Of a stretch of 11,499 bases of DNA, positions 4,762 to 11,499 are shown piece by piece. The stretch's first letter is position 1; the number at the start of each line of letters is the position of its first letter. Position numbers and translations under genes: made by a program. The DNA is from Clostridium sp. (GTDB lineage Bacteria; Bacillota; Clostridia; Clostridiales; Clostridiaceae), in the NCBI GenBank assembly GCA_018372555.1, contig JAHAIU010000082.1, positions 1-11,499 on the forward strand, in the 5' to 3' direction. The notes under the pieces are model-generated. The model was not told the origin of the DNA. It made no database searches and saw only the letters and a program-made list of their open reading frames with translations.

Positions 4762-5868
4762 CTAAATATCTATTTTATCTAGTATACTTTTTATTGTTTG
4801 TTCAACCACACCTAAAATCATAACCTGATCGGCTTTATATTTTTGTATTTGATGTTCAGGATTCGTACTATGTGGTATTAAATAGATGTAATTTTCTACT
4901 TGTTTTATTTCTTTACAAGTAGCTTCATCTCCAATTATAGCTACAACTATATCTCCGTTTATGAAACTATTAGTTTTTCTAACTATTATTGTAAAATCGT
5001 TATCAAACATTTTATTCATACTGTCGCCAAATATTCTTAATCCAAAGTATTCAAAATTAGGTTTGAAGAATTGATTCGGTAAATAAACAGTATCAATTAA
5101 ATTCTCACAAGCATAATGTGGTAAACCAGCTGAGATTTCACCTAAAATATTTAATTTAATAAACCCTATATAGTTATCATCTATAGCTTGAGCTTTTAGT
5201 ATATCTAATTTCCTTTCTTTTTCTAAATTATCTAATTTTAAAATTGAATCATCTATAGTTTTTTCACGATTTATTGTTCTAAATAGTTCCTTATACATAT
5301 AATCTGTTCTTTTTTTAGACATTTCTAATTCTTCAAGCATTTTATCTAATCTCTTTTTAGAAGTTTCTAATTGATTTATAATTCTATCTACTTGTCTTTT
5401 AGATGTTTCAAATTCATTATACATTCTATCAGCACGCTTTTTAGACATTTCAAATTCATTATACATTCTATCAGCACGCTTTTTAGACATTTCTAATTCG
5501 GTAAAACTTCTTTTTGTCTTTTCTAAAATTTTCTTTCTCTCTTCTCGGATTTCTTCAATTTCTAATTTGAAATTTTCATTATTTTGATTCTCACTTTCTT
5601 CTAATTTGTAATTACTTTCATCAGGGATAGAAGGATCTTGGACTTTTCTTTTTTTAGATAATCCAATTAAACTATCAATAGAGCAGTTCATTAGTTTTGA
5701 AAGAGTTATTAGAACAAATATATTGGGTTCTATATTCCCATGTTCATAATAACTTAAAGTGCTACGTGAAATGCCTAACTTATTAGCTAAATCTTCTTGG
5801 GTTAATTTTTGTGATTTTCTATATTTTTTTATATTTTTTGAAAAAGTGCTCCAATCTATAGTAATCAC
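4762..5868 (-). CDS. LexA/CI-like repressor: XRE HTH, coiled-coil repeats, S24 peptidase
   Basis: This 368-residue repressor probably self-cleaves when DNA damage activates RecA. An HTH_3/XRE domain occupies residues 8-70 (KLTQEDLANKLGISRSTLSY at 21-40). The S24 domain, about 235-360, has the Ala247-Gly248 cleavage site (GEISAGLP), nucleophile Ser283 (GDSM) and general base Lys319 (EATCKE). Between them, residues 124-193 are five tandem 14-residue repeats (consensus E-[LF]-E-[MT]-SKKRxDRMYN), a predicted coiled coil that most phage CI or LexA proteins lack. The ATG has an AGGAGGTG site upstream (5870s). It is transcribed divergently from the HTH/CAP operon, with dyads between them, suggesting autoregulation and control of that operon. 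The domain call is secure; the targets are inferred. Confidence 0.88.
   Translation of the reverse strand: MITIDWSTFSKNIKKYRKSQKLTQEDLANKLGISRSTLSYYEHGNIEPNIFVLITLSKLMNCSIDSLIGLSKKRKVQDPSIPDESNYKLEESENQNNENFKLEIEEIREERKKILEKTKRSFTELEMSKKRADRMYNEFEMSKKRADRMYNEFETSKRQVDRIINQLETSKKRLDKMLEELEMSKKRTDYMYKELFRTINREKTIDDSILKLDNLEKERKLDILKAQAIDDNYIGFIKLNILGEISAGLPHYACENLIDTVYLPNQFFKPNFEYFGLRIFGDSMNKMFDNDFTIIVRKTNSFINGDIVVAIIGDEATCKEIKQVENYIYLIPHSTNPEHQIQKYKADQVMILGVVEQTIKSILDKIDI
5290..5499 (-). repeat. Five 42-bp tandem repeats in the repressor gene
   Basis: Residues 124-193 of the repressor are encoded by five 42-bp units. The first two (5416-5499) are nearly identical in DNA and the others are diverged. 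Near-identity of two neighbouring units implies recent duplication and possible length variation between isolates without loss of frame. The period of 14 residues equals two heptads, so gain or loss of units keeps the coiled coil in register. Confidence 0.8.
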
Positions 5869-5907
5869 CTCCTATAAACATTTTTAGCATAAATCAATAT
5901 AAAATAC

Positions 5908-5968
5908 ATCTTAATGTTAAGATATAAGATTATTTAACAATTATTATATATATGTATATATATAATAA
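5908..5968. promoter_or_regulatory. Two dyads in the divergent repressor/operon intergenic region
   Basis: ATCTTAATGTTAAGAT (5908-5923) is a dyad with 7-bp arms, followed by a partial repeat ATAAGAT (5924-5930). It lies 40 bp upstream of the repressor start, where an autoregulatory operator is expected. A second inverted repeat, 5941-5968, has 13-bp arms (TTATTATATATAT / ATATATATAATAA) around a GT centre; being alternating AT it could also be a melting or cruciform region. Neither overlaps the plus-strand promoter at 6003-6031. I could not identify a convincing -35/-10 pair for the repressor itself. Confidence 0.5.
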
Positions 5969-6002
5969 ATAAAATAATTATATATATGATATGAATTGAA
6001 TA

Positions 6003-6031
6003 TTGACAAAAGTTTTTGAAAAATGTATTAT
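6003..6031 (+). promoter_or_regulatory. Promoter of the HTH-CAP operon
   Basis: A consensus TTGACA (6003-6008), a 17-bp spacer and TATTAT (6026-6031) lie 130 bp upstream of the TTG start at 6163. The implied leader of about 120 nt holds a weak hairpin with AACC-T6-GGTT (6102-6115) and a repeated GGTTxGGTTG-like stretch (6112-6121), of unknown role. Confidence 0.7.
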
Positions 6032-6162
6032 AAAAACATAAAATATATTTACATAAATTTATTTTGAAGTACATAAATTGATAAATTTTAAAAAGTTGGA
6101 CAACCTTTTTTGGTTAGGTTGAACTATACACTTTTTTAAAAATTATATAAGGGGGTCTTTTA

Positions 6163-6648
6163 TTGAGAATTTTAGATGAATTAAGTGAACGTGAAAAAAG
6201 ACAATTAGAGATAATGGACTTATATAATGATGGTTATACTTATAAAGACATAGGAATAATTATGTTTATGAATGAAAATACAATTAAGGGAATAGTTAAA
6301 AATTGGATTGATAGTTTACCAGCTCCTAATAGAGAAATAATTAGGAAAATACATAGACAAGCTTCTTTTAGTAGAAACGATATAAGGAAAGCAATAGACT
6401 ATGAAGCTATAAAAGAAATTGTAGATAAAGCTTTTATTCTGAAAAATAGAAGTATTTATAACACTAAAAGAAATGGTGATATAGTTTTAAAAGATGAAAG
6501 TGAAATAGGGTGTTCAGTTTCTTTTGATACTCCTAGAAAACTAATAAATGAAAATAAAGAAATAGAATATAAAAACTTAAAAGATGAAGAGATTAAATTA
6601 GAAGTATTAAGTTTTTATAGTAGAAAAAATAGGGATAAATTAAATTAG
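6163..6648 (+). CDS. Small HTH-domain protein (possible regulator)
   Basis: This 161-residue protein is not recognised as a named family. Residues 8-48 (SEREKRQLEIMDLYNDGYTY, then KDIGIIMFMNENTIKGIVKNW) read as a sigma-region-4/homeodomain-like helix-turn-helix, of the type in which a growing-repeat turn (NDGYTYKDIG) precedes a recognition helix. The rest is charged and helical with no clear motif. The start is a TTG preceded by AAGGGGGT (6149-6156); no better ATG lies near it. It is the first gene of an apparent operon: the CAP-domain gene begins 45 bp after its stop with no terminator between. A regulator of its own operon or of another accessory locus is plausible but not shown. It lacks signal or membrane segments. 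Confidence 0.6.
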   Translation: MRILDELSEREKRQLEIMDLYNDGYTYKDIGIIMFMNENTIKGIVKNWIDSLPAPNREIIRKIHRQASFSRNDIRKAIDYEAIKEIVDKAFILKNRSIYNTKRNGDIVLKDESEIGCSVSFDTPRKLINENKEIEYKNLKDEEIKLEVLSFYSRKNRDKLN

Positions 6649-6693
6649 TAAGAAAATTTAATTTTGAAGAAATAATTTATGGGGGAGTGTAAA

Positions 6694-7695
6694 ATGAGTA
6701 AAAAATTAAAAGAATTAATGAGAGTTATAAAAGAGCATAAAAAAACAAGCATTAGAGTTGTAGTTGCTTTAGCAATAGCAATTACAGGTGGCGTAAGTTA
6801 CTCAATTTTATCAAATACATATAATAAAACTAATAATACTGCATTATCAGAGAAAATTAATGATACTAAAGAAACTAATAAAGATAATATTAAAACAGAT
6901 GAAGCTACTAATGAAAGTGAAGCTAATAAACCAACACCTGAAGATGGGATTGAAGTTGAACAAACAAAAGATGGAAATGTAGTTGTTAAGGATCAAAAAA
7001 TAGGTAATATTATTGCTGATAGTAGTAAGGGTGATGATGTGAAAAAAGTCATTAACTCTAAAAAAGATGCTGGAAGCAGTATTACAATAAAAAATGATAA
7101 AACAGGAAAGGTTGAAAAAGTGGAGGATATTAAGGATGTTACTGCTACTGGAGAAGGAACAATAACAATTGTAAAACCTGAAAATAATAAGCCAGACAGT
7201 TCTTCTGAGAATAAGCCTGAAAGTAAGCCTGAAAGTAAACCTGAAAATAACGAAAAAGAAGAACAACCAGCAGAGCAACCTGAAGAAACTCCACAACCTT
7301 CCAAACCCGTTGAAAAACCAGTGGAAAAGCCTAAAAATGTTCAGTACATGGTAGATATGAGCCAACAGTTATGGAGTGATTTTAATGCTTATAGACAATC
7401 TAAAGGATTAAATTCTTTGAGTTGGAGTGGTAAATATGCTACATGGACAAAGAACCATGTAGAAGAAATGGCTAAAAAGAATACTGGAAGTTATCATATT
7501 GATTATCTTGAAGGGGGACAAGTTACTGGAAGTAATTCAAATAAAAATTTAACTTCAAGTGAAATATTACAACAATTTAAAAATTCTCCTGCACATAATA
7601 AGAATATTTTAGATGATGAGCTTACAGAAGGAGCTTGTGCAGTATATAAGAGTGCTGATGGTGGATATTATTTTGCAATAGGATTTGATTATTAA
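6694..7695 (+). CDS. Membrane-anchored CAP/SCP-domain protein
   Basis: This 333-residue protein is exported but probably stays tethered. A short basic cytoplasmic N-terminus is followed by one hydrophobic segment at residues 20-40. Then comes a polar K/E/N/D region (41-160), then a Pro/Lys/Glu-rich wall-spanning-type spacer (161-215, with NKPESKPESKPE and VEKPVEKP repeats). The C-terminal CAP domain (218-333) has NAYRQSKGLNSLSW (231-244), His268 in SYHID and His301 in NSPAHNKNIL, corresponding to the conserved cavity histidines. Bacterial CAP proteins are secreted, with varied or unknown activities (YkwD-like). I chose the ATG at 6694 because GGGGAG (6681-6686) is correctly spaced for it; an in-frame ATG at 6679 overlaps that site. 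It is the second gene of the operon, closed by the terminator at 7722-7746. Confidence 0.85.
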   Translation: MSKKLKELMRVIKEHKKTSIRVVVALAIAITGGVSYSILSNTYNKTNNTALSEKINDTKETNKDNIKTDEATNESEANKPTPEDGIEVEQTKDGNVVVKDQKIGNIIADSSKGDDVKKVINSKKDAGSSITIKNDKTGKVEKVEDIKDVTATGEGTITIVKPENNKPDSSSENKPESKPESKPENNEKEEQPAEQPEETPQPSKPVEKPVEKPKNVQYMVDMSQQLWSDFNAYRQSKGLNSLSWSGKYATWTKNHVEEMAKKNTGSYHIDYLEGGQVTGSNSNKNLTSSEILQQFKNSPAHNKNILDDELTEGACAVYKSADGGYYFAIGFDY

Positions 7696-7721
7696 ATGTC
7701 ATTAAAATTATAAAGTAATTG

Positions 7722-7746
7722 AAAGTGTCCCCGGGGGACACTTTTT
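7722..7746 (+). terminator. Terminator after CAP gene, containing GC palindrome copy 2
   Basis: The 17-mer GTGTCCCCGGGGGACAC (7725-7741), identical to the copy between parA and parB, is extended here by AAA on the left and TTTTT on the right. Allowing a 5-nt CCGGG loop it forms a 9-bp stem followed by a U-tract, a good rho-independent terminator 27 bases after the CAP stop codon. In this GC-poor window its 9-bp pure G/C core stands out. Confidence 0.75.
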
Positions 7747-7762
7747 AAAAAGGTTATATATA

Positions 7763-7791
7763 AAAGGCTTAGATTTATCTAAGTCTTTTTT
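7763..7791 (+). terminator. Second terminator upstream of the MazF-like gene
   Basis: AAAGGCTTAGA and TCTAAGTCTTT form an 11-bp stem (one G-U) with a TTTA loop, running into T6 (7786-7791). It ends 28 bp before the toxin start codon. It would insulate that gene from the CAP operon, or attenuate its transcription if the promoter lies upstream. Confidence 0.7.
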
Positions 7792-7818
7792 AATATAGTT
7801 TTTAGGATGGAGATTATA

Positions 7819-8169
7819 TTGAAGGTTAAAAGAAATTTTTATAAAGGTAAAGTTTATAAAGGTGATATTTTTTACGCTAACTTAGGAAAAAGAAAACAGG
7901 GTTCAGAACAACAAGGTATTAGACCAGTAGCTATTCTTCAAAACTTTGGAAGCTCTTTTATAGTAGCACCTATGACTTCTCAAGTTAAAAATAAGATGAA
8001 GCTTCATACAGAAATTGAAAATTCTTGTTTAGAAAAGCCTTCTACAATTTTATTAGAACAAATTACTACTATATATAGACATCAGTTGAGTGAGAAGAAA
8101 GGAACTCTAACTAATAATGAAATAAAAAGATTGAATAGAGCTTTAGTAATAAGCTTAGGTTTAATTTAG
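7819..8169 (+). CDS. MazF/PemK-family mRNA-interferase toxin, no adjacent antitoxin
   Basis: MazF/PemK/Kid proteins are ribosome-independent endoribonucleases that cut mRNA at short motifs. The family features are YKGDIFYANLG near the N-terminus, GSEQQGIRPVAILQN with the catalytic-type arginine (R35 from this start) and VAPMTSQ with the catalytic threonine (T53). A C-terminal helix (NNEIKRLNRALVISLGL) matches the family end. The length of 116 residues is normal. I prefer the TTG at 7819, which has TGGAG at 7808-7812; an in-frame ATG at 7807 has no well-spaced ribosome site. No MazE/PemI-like gene lies upstream or downstream, and terminators flank it (7763-7791, 8177-8207), so it is transcribed alone. 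An antitoxin elsewhere, or a non-toxic variant, is possible. Confidence 0.88.
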   Translation: MKVKRNFYKGKVYKGDIFYANLGKRKQGSEQQGIRPVAILQNFGSSFIVAPMTSQVKNKMKLHTEIENSCLEKPSTILLEQITTIYRHQLSEKKGTLTNNEIKRLNRALVISLGLI

Positions 8170-8176
8170 GATATTT

Positions 8177-8207
8177 AAGAGTGTTGCAATTAGGCAGCAC
8201 TCTTTTT
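8177..8207 (+). terminator. Terminator of the MazF-like gene
   Basis: AAGAGTGTTGC and GCAGCACTCTT form an 11-bp stem with one G-T(U) pair and a 6-nt loop. It is followed by TTT and starts 8 bases after the toxin stop codon. It separates the toxin gene from the adhesin. Confidence 0.8.
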
Positions 8208-8221
8208 AAATACAATTTTTT

Positions 8222-8262
8222 AGGAAGGAGAAGATTAAATGGATTACTTTGATACATCCTAA
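8222..8262 (+). other. Seven-codon mini-ORF with strong RBS ahead of the adhesin
   Basis: AGGAAGGAGAAG (8222-8233) is a strong ribosome binding site placed correctly for the ATG at 8239, but the frame (MDYFDTS) stops at 8260-8262. The adhesin's GTG start lies 51 bases on, with its own GGAGGG. It is either a leader peptide influencing adhesin expression or the stub of a deleted gene. I see no attenuator hairpin beside it. Confidence 0.35.
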
Positions 8263-8313
8263 AATTTTTTATCAAAAATAAAAAAATGAAAACAAAAAAA
8301 TGGAGGGAAAAAG

Positions 8314-10137
8314 GTGAGCAAAGTAAAAGGATTTAAATTAATCACAACAATCACACTAATTTTTACTTTTTTATTTACTAACATAAAGGTATTGGCAGTA
8401 GAAATAACTTCTACTGATGCAGAGAGCTATTTAAATTATGATTCTCCAACTTGGGGGAAGGTTCTTCCAATAGGAAATCATAGATATTATGTTCATGGAG
8501 ATTTAACAACTTGTTATTGTTTAAATACAGGTGCATTAAATCCAACTGGTCAAGACTATACAAAAGAAATGCAAGTTGATGCTGGTATAGAAACAATTCT
8601 TTATTGGGGATATCCAGCAAAGGATGGATCAGATTGGGGAATATCAGCAGATGAATATAGATATTGTACTCAATTAGCTATATGGGCTTATCAGAAGGAA
8701 GCTGGTTTAAGCAGGGGATTAGTTATAGAAAGACTTCAAAGTGGTACTGTACCATTAAGTAAATTAAAACCAGTAATAGATTTTTTAGTTGATAAAGCTC
8801 ATAATAAAGAAATGCCTACTTTTTTTGAAGTGTCACCAAATGATATAATTGCACATCAAGAAGGTGACTATTTTGTTAGTGAACCAATAAAAATAAAGTC
8901 TAACTATACTTTAAGTGGTGTAAAGGTTACTATAAAAAGTGCAAGTAATTCTGAGTTAACAAAAGATATAGTCATAAAAGATATGGATGGAAATGTTAAA
9001 GATTCAGGATATAAGGCAAATGAAAGTTTTAGAGTATATATTCCCTCAAATGCAGAAACAGGAGATTTAAAGGTAAGTGTAAAAGCAAAGGTTGATATAC
9101 CAGCAATGTTAGGATATATGACTCCTGAACAAGGTATACAAGATATGGCTGTTTCATCTTTAGATACTCATTCTATGGATAAAGATAATATAAAAGTTTC
9201 TTGGACTGGATTAAATGGAGCAGTACAAGTTATTAAAAAAGGTGATGATGGTAAACTTTTAACAGGTGCTAAATTTGTTCTTAAAAATGCTAATGATGAA
9301 AATGTTGCAGAAGCAACTTCACAAGATGGTAAAGCAGTATTTAATGATATTAAACCAGCAGAATACACTATACATGAAGTTGAAGCTCCACAAGGTTATT
9401 TAGTTACTAATCCAGTTAATGTTACTGTAAAACCGAATAAGGTTTCTATAGCTGAAATGACTGATACTCAAATTAAAGGTAAAATTCAAGTTCTTAAAGT
9501 TGATGAAGAAACAAATACTCCATTACAAGGAGCAGAATTTGAAATAACTCAAGATGGTAAGCATATTGAAACTATAACTACTGGAGAAAATGGTATTGCT
9601 ACAAGTAGCTTACTTCCTTTTGGAAACTATTTAGTTAAGGAAATTAAAGCTCCATCTAAATATGTTTTAAACGGAGAAGAACATCCAGTTACTATTTCAG
9701 AAAATGGTAAGACTATTGAAATAACTCACACAAACAAAATTATAAAAGGTAAAGTAGCAGTTAAGAAAACAGATAGTGAAATATCTGATTTAAATTTAGA
9801 AGGTGCTGAATTTACTATTTATGATAATAACAAAAATATAGTAGCAACTATAACTACAAATAAAGACGGCTATGCTGAAAGCGAACCTTTAAATTATGGA
9901 ACTTACACTATGCAAGAAACTAAAGCCCCTAAAGGATATTTATTAAGTAATAAAGTATGGGATATAAATATAAATGAAAATGATAAAACTTATACTTTTG
10001 ATGTTAGTAATGATGTTATAAAGGGAAAATTACAAATAGTTAAGGTTGATAGTGAAAATGAAGAAAAACCAGTTGAAGGTGCTGGATTTGATGTTATAGC
10101 AGTTAATGTTAATGGTTCAAAGAAGGAACTGTTGTAG
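8314..10137 (+). CDS. cna: Cna-type surface adhesin, N-terminal part (thioester + CnaB domains; frameshifted)
   Basis: This encodes the front of a wall-type adhesin, 607 residues before a premature TAG. A signal peptide (1-28, ending VLA) leads to a TQXA thioester domain. Cys67 or Cys69 (TTCYCLN) and Gln120 (YCTQLAIW) are the residues that form an internal Cys-Gln thioester able to bond covalently to host molecules. A beta-rich linker follows (about 165-300), then CnaB domains at 301-388, 389-479, 480-571 and the start of a fourth at 572. Lys/Glu/Asn sets for self-made isopeptide bonds are visible: K395-E443-N474 in the second and K485-E535-N566 in the third. The first has Asp384 in place of Asn. 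The start is GTG with GGAGGG at 8302-8307. The fourth domain resumes one frame away, so this frame ends at a lesion. Cna is a family name; collagen binding itself is not shown. Confidence 0.9.
   Translation: MSKVKGFKLITTITLIFTFLFTNIKVLAVEITSTDAESYLNYDSPTWGKVLPIGNHRYYVHGDLTTCYCLNTGALNPTGQDYTKEMQVDAGIETILYWGYPAKDGSDWGISADEYRYCTQLAIWAYQKEAGLSRGLVIERLQSGTVPLSKLKPVIDFLVDKAHNKEMPTFFEVSPNDIIAHQEGDYFVSEPIKIKSNYTLSGVKVTIKSASNSELTKDIVIKDMDGNVKDSGYKANESFRVYIPSNAETGDLKVSVKAKVDIPAMLGYMTPEQGIQDMAVSSLDTHSMDKDNIKVSWTGLNGAVQVIKKGDDGKLLTGAKFVLKNANDENVAEATSQDGKAVFNDIKPAEYTIHEVEAPQGYLVTNPVNVTVKPNKVSIAEMTDTQIKGKIQVLKVDEETNTPLQGAEFEITQDGKHIETITTGENGIATSSLLPFGNYLVKEIKAPSKYVLNGEEHPVTISENGKTIEITHTNKIIKGKVAVKKTDSEISDLNLEGAEFTIYDNNKNIVATITTNKDGYAESEPLNYGTYTMQETKAPKGYLLSNKVWDININENDKTYTFDVSNDVIKGKLQIVKVDSENEEKPVEGAGFDVIAVNVNGSKKELL
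10113..10137 (+). other. Frameshift window in the adhesin gene
   Basis: The adhesin's first frame ends at TAG 10135-10137, and the frame that continues the protein has its own upstream stop at 10110-10112. The switch must therefore happen between 10113 and 10134. Reading ...VNVNGS then EGTVVDHVVTDKNG restores a normal CnaB domain, so about one base is missing (or two extra) around TCAAAGAAGG (10117-10126). The AAG at 10120 could slip back to AAA, a weak -1 frameshift site, but the P-site codon would not re-pair. No long homopolymer is present. Confidence 0.8.
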
Positions 10138-11499
10138 ATCATGTTGTTACAGATAAAAATGGATTTGCTTATACTAAAGACCTTAGATATGGAGATTATA
10201 AGTTCCATGAAACAGATACTCCGAAAGGATACTGGAAGTCTGATAAAGAGTATTCATTCAATATAGCTGAAAATGGAAAAACTTATGTTAAATACGTTAA
10301 GAACTCTCCTATACAAGCCAAAGTTAGAGTTATAAAGGTTGATTCTAAAGATGGAAAGCCATTAAAAGGAGTTAAGTTTCAAATAAGAAATGCTGACACT
10401 AAAAAGTTGGTAGAGTTTACAAACTTCATAGGTATAATTCCAATGAAAACTACAACTTTAGAAACTAATAAAAACGGTGAATTAGTAACTCCACAAAATT
10501 TAGCTTATGGAAATTATCTTCTTGAAGAAGTTGAACCATTAGAAGGATATATTAAAGTTAATCCTATACCTTTTAAAATAGATGAAAACTCAGTTTTAGA
10601 AGAAATAAAAGATTTAGGTACTATTTATACTCAAAAGGTATCTAATGATCGTATAACAGCGAATATGGAGCTTTTAAAGTTAGATAAAGAAACTAATAAA
10701 CCTTTAGAAAACATTGAATTTAAAGTTACTGCATTAGATGGCTTTATGAAGGGGAAAACTTGGAACTTAAAGAGTGATGATAAAGGATTAGTTAGTTTAA
10801 AAGGCTTAGAATATGGTGATTACCGTGTAGATGAAGTTAAAACTTTATGGAATTACGTACTAAATAAAGAGCCTATATTCTTTAGTGTTAAAGAAAATGG
10901 AAAAACTATTAAACTTCAAATGACCAATAAAAAGATAAGGGGTTCTGTAGAGTTATTTAAGTTCGATAAAGATACTAATAGACCACTAGAAGGAGTTAAG
11001 TTTGACTTATTAAATTGTGATAAAAAAGTAGGAACTTATACTACAGATAATACTGGTAAGATAACAGTTAATAATTTAGAAGCTAGTAACTACACTTGGG
11101 TAGAAGTAGAAGCAATAGATCATTATAACAAAGTTGATAAAAAATATGACTTTAATATTTATAAAGATGGACAATTAGAAAAAATAGATGTTGCCAATAC
11201 CGTAAAAACTGAGGAATTAGACTTTAGTAAGACAGATGTTACTACTGGAGATTCTATAGATGGTGCTAAGGTTAAAATTACAGGATTAGAACCACAAAAC
11301 AAGCATATAAACATAGAGTTTACTTCTTCTAAAGAAGGTAACAAATTTACACTTCCTGAAGGGAAATATACATTTGAAGAAACATTAGCTCCTGAAGGAT
11401 ATAGAATAAATAAAGAAGTTGGAACATTTGAAATAAAAGATGGAGAAATCACAAAGGCTAATCTTAAAGATGAAAGAAAGCAAGGTGATTTAATCTTTA
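10113..11499 (+). pseudogene. cna: Cna-type adhesin, continuation in the -1 frame, runs off the window
   Basis: From 10113 this frame is open for about 460 codons to the last base, with no stop, and encodes the rest of the fourth CnaB domain plus at least four more. Each begins with a strand such as KVRVIKVDSKDGKPLKGVKF, NMELLKLDKETNKPLENIEF, SVELFKFDKDTNRPLEGVKF or ELDFSKTDVTTGDSIDGAKV, and has the later YxxxExxxPxGY-type Glu strand (HETDTPKGY, EEVEPLEGY, EETLAPEGY). It has no start codon or ribosome site near its beginning, so it is expressed only if the frameshift is bypassed or is a sequencing error. The sortase motif, membrane anchor and stop lie beyond the window. Retained open frame and good domain spacing suggest the lesion is recent. 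Confidence 0.85.

Noticed and set aside
6091..6126. Riboswitch or T-box in the HTH-CAP operon leader
   Set aside because: Only a weak AACC-T6-GGTT hairpin is visible; no T-box AGGGTGG motif or known riboswitch core, and no terminator before 6163.
6847..7365. 172- and 103-codon minus-strand frames opposite the CAP gene
   Set aside because: They are antisense to the Lys/Glu/Pro-rich spacer, which gives F/L/S-rich artefacts.

Overview
The window is very AT-rich, with TTA/AGA/ATA-rich codon use, strong AGGAGG-type ribosome binding sites, some TTG and GTG starts, and short intrinsic terminators. This points to a low-GC Gram-positive, most likely a Clostridium. Gene content (ParA/ParB partition, an HTH plasmid initiator with an antisense-controlled leader, a LexA/CI-like repressor, a MazF/PemK-type protein and a large Cna-type adhesin) indicates a plasmid backbone plus accessory genes. 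It recalls the collagen-adhesin plasmids of C. perfringens (pCP13-like), but that is from memory and was not checked.

Layout. Positions 1-234 hold no gene I can support. 235-2904, all minus strand, is the partition block: parA, then parB, then a small protein made of two fused AbrB-like units. parA has a clean promoter with a dyad operator lying between its -35 and -10. 2905-3572 is a non-coding control region: an unexplained set of nested inverted repeats, a minus-strand terminator, a plus-strand rep promoter, a ~78-nt antisense RNA with its own promoter and terminator, and a ~315-nt rep leader. rep (3573-4478, +) carries iteron-like direct repeats inside its coding sequence, a likely origin. 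A broken small gene and two AT-rich palindromes, one of them a perfect 38 bp, follow.

4762-5868 (-) encodes a self-cleaving-type repressor with an unusual repetitive coiled-coil linker. It diverges from a + strand operon (HTH protein, then a membrane-anchored CAP-domain protein, 6163-7695). The intergenic region holds two dyads and a consensus promoter, so the repressor may control the operon. Next come two terminators, a MazF/PemK-like toxin gene with no visible antitoxin, another terminator, and a surface adhesin (8314 to the window end). The adhesin has a signal peptide, a thioester (TQXA) domain and about eight CnaB domains. Its reading frame is broken by one frameshift in a window of about 25 bp near 10113-10137. 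The second frame then stays open to the end of the window.

How the parts fit: 235-4735 looks like a replication and maintenance module with layered RNA and protein control. TACATGTAA/TATAGTTATA motifs are shared between the parA operator and the palindromes downstream of rep, suggesting one protein may act at both. 4762-7695 looks like a repressor-controlled module with a cell-surface output, and 7819-11499 is toxin and host-adhesion cargo.
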